Below are positions 7,487 to 16,465 of a DNA stretch of 31,258 nt, piece by piece. This DNA is from Fusobacterium sp. Lineage in GTDB: Bacteria > Fusobacteriota > Fusobacteriia > Fusobacteriales > Fusobacteriaceae. A program made the translations under genes and the position numbers. Position 1 is the first letter of the stretch. Each line of letters opens with the position of its first letter. The notes beneath the pieces are model-generated. The model searched no databases, was not told the DNA's origin, and saw nothing but the letters and a program-made list of their open reading frames with translations. Location: positions 1-31,258 of the forward strand of contig NZ_JAWDXO010000035.1 of the NCBI RefSeq assembly GCF_032477075.1. Direction: 5' to 3'.

Positions 7487-9847
7487 ATGCCATATTTCAT
7501 CTGCATATTCTTTTATAGTTCTGTCAGATGAGAATTTTCCTGCATTTGCAATGTTCATAAGCTGTTTTTTAGCCCATCCCATTCTGTCTCTATATTCTTT
7601 ATTAATTGTTTTTTGAGCTTTTCTATATGCTTCAAAATCTTCCAATACAAAATATTGATCTGCCTGCTGCCATGGAGCATTTTCCATAAGAGATCTATGA
7701 ATATTTCCATAAATTCCTGTACCAAGGTCATTGAAAGTTCCATCAATTAGTGAATCAACTATTCTTTTCAATCCCTGAACATCATTATATGGAACATGAG
7801 GATCATAACCTTTAGATCTCATTTCTTCAATTTCATTGACCTTTAACCCAAAAATATAATTATTTTCTATTCCAGCTTCTTCTACTATTTCCACATTAGC
7901 TCCATCTAAAGTTCCAATAGTTAAAGCACCATTCAGCATAAATTTCATGTTTCCAGTTCCAGAAGCTTCTTTTCCTGCTGTAGATATTTGTTCAGAAATA
8001 TCTGCTGCTGGAAATAATTTTTCAGCTACTGATACTCTATAGTTTTCAACAAATACTATTTTTAATTTTCCATTTACATCAGGGTCTCTATTTACAACTT
8101 GAGCAACTTCATTGATAAGTCTTATTATACCTTTAGCCATGAGATACCCTGGGGCAGCCTTTGCTCCATAGATATAAGTAACTGGATAAAATTCCATAGA
8201 TGGATTTAATTTTAATTTATGATATAAACCTATAACATGGAATATATTTAAAAGCTGTCTTTTATATTCATGAAGTCTTTTTATCTGCATATCAAATATA
8301 GAATTTGGATTAATTTCTATTCCTTGAGTTTCTCTTAAATAGTTAACTAATTCTATTTTTTTCTCATGTTTTATTTCTAAAATTCTTTTTAAAATTCCTT
8401 CATCTTCAATGTATTTTTCCAATCTTTTTAACTGGCTTAGATCGGTAATCCATTCATCTCCAAGGAGTTCAGTTATTAGTTTTGCCAACTGTGGATTTGA
8501 TTGAAGAAGCCATCTTCTTTGTGTTATTCCATTAGTTTTATTTTGGAATCTTTCTGGATATATTTCATACCAATCTTTTAATTCTTTATTTTTGAGAATT
8601 TCTGTATGAAGAGCAGCAACACCATTTATTGTATGACTTCCATATATAGCAAGCCATGCCATGTGTATCATGTTTCCTTGTATAATTGACATTCTTCCTT
8701 GTCTAGCTGGATCATTAGGAAATTTTTCAGCGAGAAATCCTTTTAATTGTTCATTTATTCCTTGAGTTATTTGATATACTCTTGGAACAACTTGTTCATA
8801 TAAACCAACCCACCATTTTTCAAGTGCTTCTGCCAATATAGTATGATTAGTATATGAGAAAGTTTTTTCAACTATTTCCCAAGCTTTTTCCCAAGATACT
8901 CCTTCAACATCTAAAAGTAATCTCATCAATTCTGGAATAGCAATAACAGGATGGGTATCATTTAATTGAATAGCTGTAAATTCAGCAAATTTATCAAAAT
9001 TTCTTCCATGTATTTTTTTAAATTTTCTTAAAATATCTTGTAATGATGCAGATACAAAGAAGTATTGCTGTTTTAATCTTAATTTTTTTCCTTCATCTGT
9101 TGAGTCATTTGGATAAAGAACTCTTGATATATCTTCTGCTCTAGTTTTTTCCTGAGTGGCATGAAGATAATCTTGTTGATTAAATTTTCCAAGATCAAGA
9201 TCTACTATAGAGTGAGCTTCCCAAAGTCTTAAGGTATTTATATTTTTAGTTCCATAGCCTATTATTGGCATATCAAATGGAACAGCTCTTACATTTTCAT
9301 CTCCAAAACTTACAATAACCTCATCAGCTGGCCTTTCAACAGACCATACATCTCCATATTTAAGCCAAGTTTCAGGTTTTTCTACCTGATATCCATCTTT
9401 AAATGATTGGTTAAAGATACCATTTCTATACCTTATACCATACCCTTGACCAGGAAGATTAAGAGTAGCAAGAGAATCTAAAAAACATGCAGCAAGTCTT
9501 CCTAATCCACCATTTCCTAAAGCAGAATCCTCTTCTTCATCCTCTATTTTATTATAATCAATACCATATTCTGCTAATACTTCCTTGACTTCACCTAATA
9601 ATCCAAGATTAATAAGGTTATTTCCTAATGCTCTTCCCATAAGGAATTCTGCTGAAAGATAAAAAGCTTGTTTTTTTTGAGAATAAAGCTTTTTTGTCTC
9701 ATACCAGTCTTCAGCAATTTCTTCCATAACAGCTTGTCCTAAGGCTCTATAGATTTCAAATTCATTAGCCTCAGCTATATCCTTACCAAAACTTATTTTT
9801 ACATGTTTTTCAATTTGTTTCTTTAACTCATGTTTTTCAATTTTCAT
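7466..9847 (-). CDS. glgP: Glycogen/maltodextrin phosphorylase
   Basis: A 793-aa GT35 enzyme that releases glucose-1-phosphate from alpha-1,4-glucan ends with phosphate and pyridoxal phosphate. The signature EASGTGNMKFMLNGALTIG contains the PLP-binding lysine at K635. Other family stretches are EDEEEDSALGNGGLGRLAAC near residue 105 and NDTHPVIAIPELMR near 315. The length is normal for bacterial phosphorylases (750-850 aa). The start follows AGGGAG. It lies 14 bp downstream of malQ, so MalQ (glucan disproportionation) and GlgP are made together. The sequence cannot separate glycogen from maltodextrin preference; the operon context favours glycogen. The 3' end is part of a strong hairpin. Confidence 0.97.
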   Translation of the reverse strand: MKIEKHELKKQIEKHVKISFGKDIAEANEFEIYRALGQAVMEEIAEDWYETKKLYSQKKQAFYLSAEFLMGRALGNNLINLGLLGEVKEVLAEYGIDYNKIEDEEEDSALGNGGLGRLAACFLDSLATLNLPGQGYGIRYRNGIFNQSFKDGYQVEKPETWLKYGDVWSVERPADEVIVSFGDENVRAVPFDMPIIGYGTKNINTLRLWEAHSIVDLDLGKFNQQDYLHATQEKTRAEDISRVLYPNDSTDEGKKLRLKQQYFFVSASLQDILRKFKKIHGRNFDKFAEFTAIQLNDTHPVIAIPELMRLLLDVEGVSWEKAWEIVEKTFSYTNHTILAEALEKWWVGLYEQVVPRVYQITQGINEQLKGFLAEKFPNDPARQGRMSIIQGNMIHMAWLAIYGSHTINGVAALHTEILKNKELKDWYEIYPERFQNKTNGITQRRWLLQSNPQLAKLITELLGDEWITDLSQLKRLEKYIEDEGILKRILEIKHEKKIELVNYLRETQGIEINPNSIFDMQIKRLHEYKRQLLNIFHVIGLYHKLKLNPSMEFYPVTYIYGAKAAPGYLMAKGIIRLINEVAQVVNRDPDVNGKLKIVFVENYRVSVAEKLFPAADISEQISTAGKEASGTGNMKFMLNGALTIGTLDGANVEIVEEAGIENNYIFGLKVNEIEEMRSKGYDPHVPYNDVQGLKRIVDSLIDGTFNDLGTGIYGNIHRSLMENAPWQQADQYFVLEDFEAYRKAQKTINKEYRDRMGWAKKQLMNIANAGKFSSDRTIKEYADEIWHIEPAKL

Positions 9848-9861
9848 ATTTTCTCCCTTTA

Positions 9862-11376
9862 TTATCTTTTGAATTTTCTAGTTGTTATTTTTATATTATT
9901 GCATAATTCATCTGTAATATATTTTTCATTGAGTCTCCATTTCCAGTTTTTTCCTAATGTAGATGGAGTATTCATTCTTCCTTCTTCTCCTAAACCAATA
10001 AAGTCCTGCATTTGAGCTATAGCTATATTGGCTTTTGATGCCCATATTGCATCAATAAACCTAAGATTAATAGGTAACCAGTAATCACTTCCAAATTTGT
10101 TAAGATAATTTTTCAGATATTCATCACAATAATGTTTAGTTGCAAGAGGTATAGTTTCATACCATCCAACCACAGTATTATTATCATGGGTTCCAGTGTA
10201 AGCTACACAATTTTCTTCATACTTATGTGGCAGATAATCACTGTCCTCTGAATCAAAAGCAAACTCAAGAACTTTCATTCCAGGAAAACCACTTCTTTTT
10301 AAAAGTTTTTTTACTTTTTCAGTAAGAAGTCCTAAATCTTCAGCAATTATTGGAAGCTTTCCTAATCTTCTTCCAATTGTTCTAAAGAAATCCATTCCAG
10401 GACCTTTTTCCCAATGCCCTCTTACAGCAGTAGTATCTCTTGCTGGAATACTCCAGTAGGCTTCAAAACCTCTGAAATGATCTATTCTGATAATATCATA
10501 TATTTCAAAACAGTAAGCTATCCTTTTTATCCACCAGTGATAATTTGTTTTTTTAAGATATTTCCAGTCATATAGGACATTTCCCCATAATTGACCATCT
10601 TTACTGAAATAGTCTGGAGGACATCCTGATACTCTTTTTGGTTTTTTATATTTGTCAAATTGGAATATTTTTGATTCACTCCAAGTATCAGCACTGTCTG
10701 TTGCTACAAAAATAGGAATATCTCCAATTATGCTTATTCCTTTGGAATTTGCATAAGATTTTAATCTAAACCATTGTTTATAGAAAGTATATTGCACAAA
10801 AGAAAAATAATCCATATTTTTTTTCAAATTTTCATCATTTTTTTCAATTTTTTTTAAATTTCTATATTTATAACATTTAGGCCAGTTTTGCCATGACTTT
10901 CCAGAAAATTTTTCCTTCAATGCCATATATAAAACATAATTGTCTAACCAATAAGCATTTTTTTCTTTAAATCTTTTTAACTCTTCCTCTATTTCACCAT
11001 TTTTTTCAATTTTTTTCAAGAAAATTTCAAAAATATTTTTTAAAAGTTTAGTTTTTCTTTCATTTACCTGTTCATAGTCAAGATTATTTTCATAATTTAT
11101 TTCTCTTAAAGGTAAGAGGTCTTTATCATCTATATATCCAAGTTCTATAAATTCTTCTAAATCTATAAAATAAGGATTACCTGCAAAAGCTGAGAAAGAC
11201 TGATATGGTGAATCACCATATCCTGTAGGTCCCATAGGAAGTATCTGCCATAATTTCTGCTCAGATCTTTCCAGAAAATCTACAAATTCATATGCTTTTT
11301 TTCCAAAATCTCCTATTCCATATTCACTTGGAAGAGAAGTTATATGCATCAATATACCACTGCTTCTTTTAAACAT
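9862..11376 (-). CDS. malQ: 4-alpha-glucanotransferase (amylomaltase, GH77)
   Basis: A 504-aa GH77 enzyme that transfers glucan chains between alpha-1,4-glucans, remodelling the short oligosaccharides left by phosphorylase. The N-terminus RSSGILMHITSLPSEYGIGD and ILPMGPTGYGDSPYQSFSAF are diagnostic. The catalytic triad is visible: nucleophile D299 (IIRIDHFRGFEAYW), acid/base E346 (IIAEDLG) and D398 (YTGTHDNN). This matches the spacing in compact amylomaltases of about 500 aa, without the N-terminal extension of the E. coli type. It lies 11 bp after the regulator gene and 14 bp before glgP in the same operon. Confidence 0.97.
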   Translation of the reverse strand: MFKRSSGILMHITSLPSEYGIGDFGKKAYEFVDFLERSEQKLWQILPMGPTGYGDSPYQSFSAFAGNPYFIDLEEFIELGYIDDKDLLPLREINYENNLDYEQVNERKTKLLKNIFEIFLKKIEKNGEIEEELKRFKEKNAYWLDNYVLYMALKEKFSGKSWQNWPKCYKYRNLKKIEKNDENLKKNMDYFSFVQYTFYKQWFRLKSYANSKGISIIGDIPIFVATDSADTWSESKIFQFDKYKKPKRVSGCPPDYFSKDGQLWGNVLYDWKYLKKTNYHWWIKRIAYCFEIYDIIRIDHFRGFEAYWSIPARDTTAVRGHWEKGPGMDFFRTIGRRLGKLPIIAEDLGLLTEKVKKLLKRSGFPGMKVLEFAFDSEDSDYLPHKYEENCVAYTGTHDNNTVVGWYETIPLATKHYCDEYLKNYLNKFGSDYWLPINLRFIDAIWASKANIAIAQMQDFIGLGEEGRMNTPSTLGKNWKWRLNEKYITDELCNNIKITTRKFKR

Positions 11377-11387
11377 TTTTCCCCCTA

Positions 11388-12173
11388 TTATTGAATAAAG
11401 TTTTTCTTTTCATGAAGACTGTTTATACTGATTTTTTTTTCAAAAGATTTTTCATATATTTCAGCTAATCTTGCCATATAGATATCACTGTGTATATGTT
11501 CTGAAATTATCTGTACATAAACTTCATTATCTGTAAGAGCAGCTATCATTTTATTACCAGTATTAGTCACCACAAAACTTGTAGAGAGATCAGTTACCAT
11601 CATTATTCTCTTTGGATTTTTATAAGTTTCTTTTACTTCAGTTTTATGATAATATTCAATTTCTTTTCCAATATCTTCTAATTTATTAAAAGAAAATATT
11701 ATAATTCTTACTCCCCTTTCAGCAGCTTCTTTTAAATCAGCCTTCATTATTTCTAAATCAAAATCTGTATTTAAGTATATTTCCTTTTCTGCCTCTTTTA
11801 TTATACTGTGAAGAGTATGAAGAATATTTTCATATCCTTCTATTCTTAGATAATAGTCCTTTTTTAAAGGTCTTTCAATATTTTTAAGATGTAACTTTAT
11901 ACTTTCAGCATTTTTATGAAATTTTTTTTCTATTTCATCAAAAATTATTTCAGGCTCTTTTGCTTCATATTCTTTACTTTCATTAGGAATCATAAAAATA
12001 TATCCATTTTTATATAAAGACTCTAAAGATTGGTACACAGTAGATCTTGAGAGATTTAGTTCCTTTGCTAGCTTATAACCATTTGTTTTTCCTGATTTAA
12101 GCAAGGCTATATAGACTATTGCTTCTGTTTTGGTGAAGCCAAAATTCTTAAGTTTGTCTATCACATCCTGCAT
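11388..12173 (-). CDS. TrmB-family transcriptional regulator of the glycogen operon
   Basis: A 261-aa protein. An N-terminal TrmB winged HTH (about residues 1-75; FGFTKTEAIVYIALLKSGKT, then LAKELNLSRSTVYQSLESL) is joined by a short helical linker (about 80-105) to a regulatory domain (from about 107) starting YYLRIEGYENIL. The TrmB/phospholipase-D-like fold that often binds sugars is seen in this family. It is shorter than archaeal TrmB sugar sensors (about 340 aa). As first gene of the malQ-glgPBCDA operon it probably controls its own promoter. A perfect palindrome lies in the leader, 25 bp upstream of its start. The ligand is unknown; maltodextrin, glucose or a sugar phosphate are guesses. 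The SD is GGGGGGAG. Confidence 0.9.
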   Translation of the reverse strand: MQDVIDKLKNFGFTKTEAIVYIALLKSGKTNGYKLAKELNLSRSTVYQSLESLYKNGYIFMIPNESKEYEAKEPEIIFDEIEKKFHKNAESIKLHLKNIERPLKKDYYLRIEGYENILHTLHSIIKEAEKEIYLNTDFDLEIMKADLKEAAERGVRIIIFSFNKLEDIGKEIEYYHKTEVKETYKNPKRIMMVTDLSTSFVVTNTGNKMIAALTDNEVYVQIISEHIHSDIYMARLAEIYEKSFEKKISINSLHEKKNFIQ

Positions 12174-12197
12174 AATTTTCTCCCCCCTTAGATTTTA

Positions 12198-12219
12198 AGT
12201 AGTACATAATTGTACTACT
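12198..12219. promoter_or_regulatory. Palindromic operator, probable TrmB-type binding site
   Basis: Perfect 9-bp arms AGTAGTACA and TGTACTACT around a 4-bp centre (TAAT on the plus strand). It lies immediately downstream of the predicted transcription start of the glycogen operon and upstream of the regulator's SD. That position fits repression by blocking the polymerase. The link to the TrmB-type protein is inferred from position. Confidence 0.65.
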
Positions 12220-12231
12220 ATTCTCACTTTA

Positions 12232-12260
12232 ATTATACTTTATAAAACATATAATATCAA
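12232..12260 (-). promoter_or_regulatory. Sigma-70 promoter of the trmB-malQ-glg operon
   Basis: On the minus strand, -35 TTGATA (12255-12260), 17-bp spacer, -10 TATAAT (12232-12237). The predicted start is near 12225, just before the palindrome. No other comparably good promoter was noticed between the seven genes. Confidence 0.75.
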
Positions 12261-12320
12261 TAGCGATTGTAGTAAAAAAATCTATTTTTCTTAAAAATAT
12301 TTAAAAAAATAAATTAAATA

Positions 12321-12354
12321 AAAAAAGAATGACTTTTATTTTTCAGTCATTCTT
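12321..12354 (-). terminator. Rho-independent terminator of the urocanate-reductase-like gene
   Basis: 10-bp stem AAGAATGACT/AGTCATTCTT (12325-12334 and 12345-12354) with a 10-nt loop. On the minus strand it is followed by six U. It lies 20 bp past the stop codon of the flavoprotein gene and separates it from the glycogen operon promoter. Confidence 0.85.
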
Positions 12355-12373
12355 AATTATTTATATTGAATTA

Positions 12374-14137
12374 TTATTTATTATCTTTTACTACATTTTG
12401 TCCAGCTATTCTTCCAAATACTGTAATATCAGCAATTGCATCACTACCTAAACGATTAGTTCCATGAATATCACCAGTAACTTCACCAGCTCCATAAAGT
12501 CCTTTTATGATTTCTCCTTTAGTATTTATAACTCTTGCATTTTCATCAATTTTTACTCCGCCCATTGTATGATGTACAGCAGGAACAGCTTTCATGATAT
12601 AAAAAGGTCCTTTTGCTTCAAATGGAGTAAGTTTTCCTCTCTTATTAAATTCAAGATCTTTTCCATCTTTAGCATATTGATTATATTTCTCAACAGTTTT
12701 TTCAAGTTCAACAGCATCTATTCCAAAGAAATCAGCAGCTTCTTTTATAGTATCAGCTTTTACTAAAAGCTTATTATTAAAAAGGTAATTCATTTCATCT
12801 TCATGATGTTCAGCTACTCCGCTTAATTTTACCTGTGCTTCATCACAGAATTGGTAAGCAGCATTTCCAGTTTGATTTTTTATTGCCATAGAGATAACAT
12901 CTCTTCTTTCTAATTCTTCAACAAAACGTTTTCCTTCTTGATTGACAAGAATACTTCCACCAACAAGTCTCACATCTCCAAAATAAAGAAGAGCCCCACT
13001 TATAGGATCACATGTAGGATAAGTTTGGATGAAAGGCATATCTTCAAGCTGTGCACCTATTTTTTCAGACATAGTTATTCCATCACCAGTTATTCCAACT
13101 GTATTAGTAGAAAGGATATTTTCATCTACATCTTTATTATATTTTACTCTCATTTCAAGATTAGAGCCAAATCCACCACTTGCTAGAATAACTCCATCTT
13201 TAGCAAGGAAAGTATATTCTTTGTCTTCACTTAGAGCTTTTACACCAGTAACTCTTCCCTTATCAACTATAAGTTCTACAGCAGGAGTTTCATATAATAC
13301 AGGAATATTTAATTCCTTAGCTTTAGCAAGAAGTTTAGAAATCATTTCAACACCAGTAGCACCTTGAGGTACAAGACTTCTTTCTACAGAGTGTCCTCCA
13401 AAAAACATCTGTCTGTCTTCAAAAGTCATATTGATATAGTCTTTTAGCCATTCAGCTCCACTTAGAGCATTATCAGCCAAAACTCTTACCAGTTTAGGAT
13501 CTCCTTCATTATCTCCACCTTTTAATATATCATTATAGAAAGCGTCATTGCTGTCTTTTAAACCTTTTTTTACCTGTACCCAGTTATTAGGAGCAGCATA
13601 TTCTCCACCAGATATAAGAGTATTTCCACCAGCAAAAGCCATTTTTTCAAGAACTATAACATTTTGAGCACCATTATTTTTAGCTTCGATAGCAGCTACA
13701 AGACCTGCTCCTCCAGCTCCAATTACAACTACATCTTTTTTCTGAGTTTCTTTAACTAACTTTTTAGGTTCTATAACAGGTTTTTTATTTAATTCTTTAA
13801 GGTCAGTTCCAGAGTTTTTAAGGGCATTTCTTACTGCCAAAGTAAGAGCTCGGCTTGTACCAGTAGCACCAGATACTCCATCTACTCTTAAAGATTGATA
13901 TTTAACTATTTGTTCTGGAACTTTTTTTGCCGCTGATTCAGAAATTATAGGAGTATCGGTATTTTTTATTACTTTTACTTCTTCAATTTTATTTTTAGAA
14001 GTTTTTACTTCTACCTTTACCTCACCTCTGTACCCTTTAGCTTCTCCAACATATGTTCCTTCTTTGAATTCAACTCCAAAAGCTGAAACTGCCAAAACTG
14101 CACATAACATAAGAGATAAAATTCTTTTTTCGTTCAT
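12374..14137 (-). CDS. urdA: Periplasmic FMN/FAD reductase, urocanate reductase-like
   Basis: 587 aa, about the length of Shewanella UrdA. A signal peptide (about 1-21, ending SAFG) leads to an FMN-binding domain with the covalent attachment motif DGVSGAT (residues 86-92, FMN on T92 via an ApbE transferase). Next is a flavocytochrome c/fumarate-reductase-type FAD domain (VVVIGAGGAG from 136, EKMAFAGGNT near 164). No haem CxxCH motif is present. The pocket matches what I recall for urocanate reductase rather than fumarate reductase: Y373 (QTYPT, where fumarate reductases have His), D388 (FGD) and R411 (EERRD context), plus H522 and R562. The likely reaction is urocanate to imidazole propionate as an anaerobic electron sink. 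A related 2-enoate (for example a cinnamate-type substrate) cannot be excluded. It has its own promoter and terminator; SD is GAGGAGG. Confidence 0.82.
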   Translation of the reverse strand: MNEKRILSLMLCAVLAVSAFGVEFKEGTYVGEAKGYRGEVKVEVKTSKNKIEEVKVIKNTDTPIISESAAKKVPEQIVKYQSLRVDGVSGATGTSRALTLAVRNALKNSGTDLKELNKKPVIEPKKLVKETQKKDVVVIGAGGAGLVAAIEAKNNGAQNVIVLEKMAFAGGNTLISGGEYAAPNNWVQVKKGLKDSNDAFYNDILKGGDNEGDPKLVRVLADNALSGAEWLKDYINMTFEDRQMFFGGHSVERSLVPQGATGVEMISKLLAKAKELNIPVLYETPAVELIVDKGRVTGVKALSEDKEYTFLAKDGVILASGGFGSNLEMRVKYNKDVDENILSTNTVGITGDGITMSEKIGAQLEDMPFIQTYPTCDPISGALLYFGDVRLVGGSILVNQEGKRFVEELERRDVISMAIKNQTGNAAYQFCDEAQVKLSGVAEHHEDEMNYLFNNKLLVKADTIKEAADFFGIDAVELEKTVEKYNQYAKDGKDLEFNKRGKLTPFEAKGPFYIMKAVPAVHHTMGGVKIDENARVINTKGEIIKGLYGAGEVTGDIHGTNRLGSDAIADITVFGRIAGQNVVKDNK

Positions 14138-14175
14138 AATTTAATCCTCCTCAAGATATTTTAGTCACTATTATA

Positions 14176-14204
14176 ATTATAGCTCAAATTTCATACTTTG
14201 ACAA
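14176..14204 (-). promoter_or_regulatory. Promoter of the urocanate-reductase-like gene
   Basis: Minus-strand -35 TTGTCA (14199-14204), 17-bp spacer, -10 TATAAT (14176-14181), about 30 bp upstream of the SD. The -35 abuts the T-tract of the upstream terminator, so the flavoprotein gene looks like a single-gene transcription unit. Confidence 0.7.
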
Positions 14205-14235
14205 TAAAAAAGAGACGAAATAGATATTCCGTCTC
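14205..14235 (-). terminator. Terminator after the nitroreductase gene
   Basis: GAGACG/CGTCTC arms (14212-14217 and 14230-14235), extendable by a G-U and an A-U pair. On the minus strand they are followed by about seven U. It lies 14 bp past the nitroreductase stop. Confidence 0.75.
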
Positions 14236-14248
14236 ATAATGTTAATAT

Positions 14249-14848
14249 TTATAATACAACTACTCTTTTTTCTATTGGAAGAAATTCTTTTCCAGGTGCT
14301 AGAGCAGTAGGTTTTCCAAAAGGCATCTGTGCTATAAGCTTCCAAGATTTCGGGATTTCAAATACATCTTTTACTTCATCATCAATTAGTGGATTGTAGT
14401 GTTGAAGATTTGCTCCCAATCCCTGTTCTTCCAGAAGAGACCAGATAGCAAACTGCAACATTCCATTTGCTTGTTCAGCCCATACAGGAAAATTATCTCT
14501 GTAAAGAGGGAATTTTTCCATAAGCTCTTTTGTTGTTCTTGTAGAATCAAAGAAAAGAACAGTTCCATAAGAATTAGCCAATCCTTTAATCTTATTTTCA
14601 GTAGTTTCAAAGCTTTTTGCAGGAACTACTTTACGAAGAGTATTCATAACAATTTCCCATAATTTTTTATGATTTTCCCCATAGAGTATTACAACCCTTG
14701 CACTTTGATTATTAAATGCAGATGGAACATGTTTCACTGCATCTTTTATTATTTCTTCTATTTTTTCTTTAGGAATAGTTGTTTCCTTAGAAAGAGTATA
14801 TATAGTTCTTCTATTTTTCAACACATCCATAAAACTTTTATTATTCAT
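14249..14848 (-). CDS. Nitroreductase-family protein (Frm2/Hbn1-like)
   Basis: A 199-aa flavoprotein of the nitroreductase superfamily, using FMN and NAD(P)H. The N-terminal FMN-phosphate contact RRTIYTLS (about residues 13-20) and HVPSAFNNQSARVVIL (about 40-55) are the marks of the Frm2/Hbn subgroup. In the C-terminal half, LLEEQGLGANLQHYNPLID supports the same group. Yeast and lactococcal members reduce nitro-aromatics and affect lipid or redox stress; the true substrate here is unknown. SD AAGGAGG precedes the ATG. It lies 81 bp downstream of the CcdA-TlpA gene on the same strand with no clear terminator between, so read-through from that gene is possible. A strong terminator follows it. 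Confidence 0.88.
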   Translation of the reverse strand: MNNKSFMDVLKNRRTIYTLSKETTIPKEKIEEIIKDAVKHVPSAFNNQSARVVILYGENHKKLWEIVMNTLRKVVPAKSFETTENKIKGLANSYGTVLFFDSTRTTKELMEKFPLYRDNFPVWAEQANGMLQFAIWSLLEEQGLGANLQHYNPLIDDEVKDVFEIPKSWKLIAQMPFGKPTALAPGKEFLPIEKRVVVL

Positions 14849-14929
14849 AATAGTCCTCCTTTTAATATATCAACTTAAAATTTTCATATTATATTATTCG
14901 ATTAGAAACTATTATTTCTTTTTTTTATC

Positions 14930-16171
14930 TTATTTTTCTTCGTTATTTAATGTCATTTCAATTATTTTTTTCATATTTTCTTTGGAAAGACCACCTGCAA
15001 TATATCCCATTATATTTCCTTCTTTATCTATCATAAAAGTAGTAGGAAAAGCATTGATGTAGTAATTTTTGAATATTTCACCCTTTACATCAAATACAAC
15101 AGGAAATGTATAATTATTTTTAGTAAGAAATGCTTTTATTTTCTCTTCTGATTCATCTTGTGGAGAAGGATTTTCAGGAGTTGTTGGACTTGCAGCTCCC
15201 AAAATGACAACATCATTTTTATTATATCCATATTCTTTATAGATTTCTTCTATATGGGGCATTTCTTCTCTGCAAGGAGGACACCATGTAGCCCAGAAAT
15301 TAAGAAAAACTACCTTTCCTTTATAATCTGAAAGCTTATGAAGATTTCCATACTGATCTTTTAGCTGAAAATCATAAGCTGGAAGTTTTTTTTCCTGAGA
15401 AGGTTTATCTGGCTCTTCAGTTTTTGCAGCATAGTCTGGATTTTGTGGCTGTTGTCCGACTGCAAATACATTGAAATTAAATCCACTTAAAGTCATGATT
15501 CCAATTATTATCAGAATAGCTCCACTGATTTTTATACTATATTTTAAGAAAGATTTTTTTGTTTTTAAAAAATTTAATACTTTAGTGGTAAATATTCCAA
15601 GAAGTAAAAATGGAATAATAAACCCTAAACTGTATATTAATATAAGCATATTTCCAAGGAAAGAAGTTTTAGCTCCAGATGCCATAATAAGAACAGTAGA
15701 TAACACTGGACCTATACATGGTGTCCATGCAAAACTAAAAGTAAATCCTATAATAAATGCAATTAATGGATTTATTTTTTTAGTATCAAATCCTATTCGG
15801 TGCTCCCTTTCCATAAAATTACTTTTTAACAGCCCTATTTGGAATAAACCTAAAAGCAGAATAAGGATACCACTTATTCTTGTAAATAGAACTCTGTTGG
15901 TATTAAAGAACCCTCCTAGCTTGGAAAAAGAAAGTCCTAAGATAAAGAAAGCAGCGGATATACCAAGAATAAAAAATATGGTATGAAGGAATACTTTTTT
16001 CTGATTATAAAAAATATTACCATTTTCATCTGTTGCAGCAGTATTTCCAGACAAATAGCTCATATAAACTGGGAGAAGGGGAATAATACAAGGTGAAAAG
16101 AAGGAAAATATTCCTCCTAGAAAAACTAAAATAAAACTAATATTATCTGTTAAAAGTATGTCATTAAACAT
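14930..16171 (-). CDS. CcdA-TlpA fusion: membrane thiol reductant carrier with thioredoxin domain
   Basis: A 413-aa fusion. Residues about 10-230 form a CcdA/DsbD-beta type membrane domain with several hydrophobic helices and two redox cysteines, C28 (FFSPC) and C152 (AWTPC). A linker (about 235-265, rich in P, Q, E) leads to a TlpA/ResA-like thioredoxin domain with WCPPC (C297, C300) and the cis-proline loop AFPTT (P376). Electrons from cytoplasmic thioredoxin would cross the membrane and be handed to periplasmic disulfides. In fusobacteria, ccdA and thioredoxin-like genes are known beside methionine-sulfoxide reductase msrAB; no msrAB is in this window, and cytochrome c maturation genes are also absent. 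AAGGAGG precedes the ATG. The upstream leader resembles that of the small ORF at 16466. Confidence 0.93.
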   Translation of the reverse strand: MFNDILLTDNISFILVFLGGIFSFFSPCIIPLLPVYMSYLSGNTAATDENGNIFYNQKKVFLHTIFFILGISAAFFILGLSFSKLGGFFNTNRVLFTRISGILILLLGLFQIGLLKSNFMEREHRIGFDTKKINPLIAFIIGFTFSFAWTPCIGPVLSTVLIMASGAKTSFLGNMLILIYSLGFIIPFLLLGIFTTKVLNFLKTKKSFLKYSIKISGAILIIIGIMTLSGFNFNVFAVGQQPQNPDYAAKTEEPDKPSQEKKLPAYDFQLKDQYGNLHKLSDYKGKVVFLNFWATWCPPCREEMPHIEEIYKEYGYNKNDVVILGAASPTTPENPSPQDESEEKIKAFLTKNNYTFPVVFDVKGEIFKNYYINAFPTTFMIDKEGNIMGYIAGGLSKENMKKIIEMTLNNEEK

Positions 16172-16358
16172 AGATCCTCCTTGATTATATAAATAGAATT
16201 TATTATATACTATAAATATTAAATATATTTAATTATTTAGTAAAAAATTACTAAATTCCTTTATAGATATGAAAAAATATTCTGTAAATATGTAAGGAAT
16301 ATGTGATTTAAAGTATCGTTGATTGTTAAAATAGTTACTAAATCTTATTGTATAGATT

Positions 16359-16386
16359 TTGCAAGAAAAAATTAAATATTTTTAAT
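16359..16386 (+). promoter_or_regulatory. Possible antisense (antitoxin) promoter
   Basis: Plus-strand -35 TTGCAA (16359-16364), 16-bp spacer, -10 TTTAAT (16381-16386). RNA from about 16393 would run antisense across the 3' end of the small hydrophobic ORF transcript, as in Fst/TxpA-type type I systems. The boxes are imperfect and no clear antisense terminator was found. Confidence 0.3.
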
Positions 16387-16465
16387 AGAAAGGTGGAGAA
16401 AAAATAGTTTAGAAAAATTAAAAACCCCCTAAGGGCTGAGGCTACTATTTGTTCTTATACCACCA

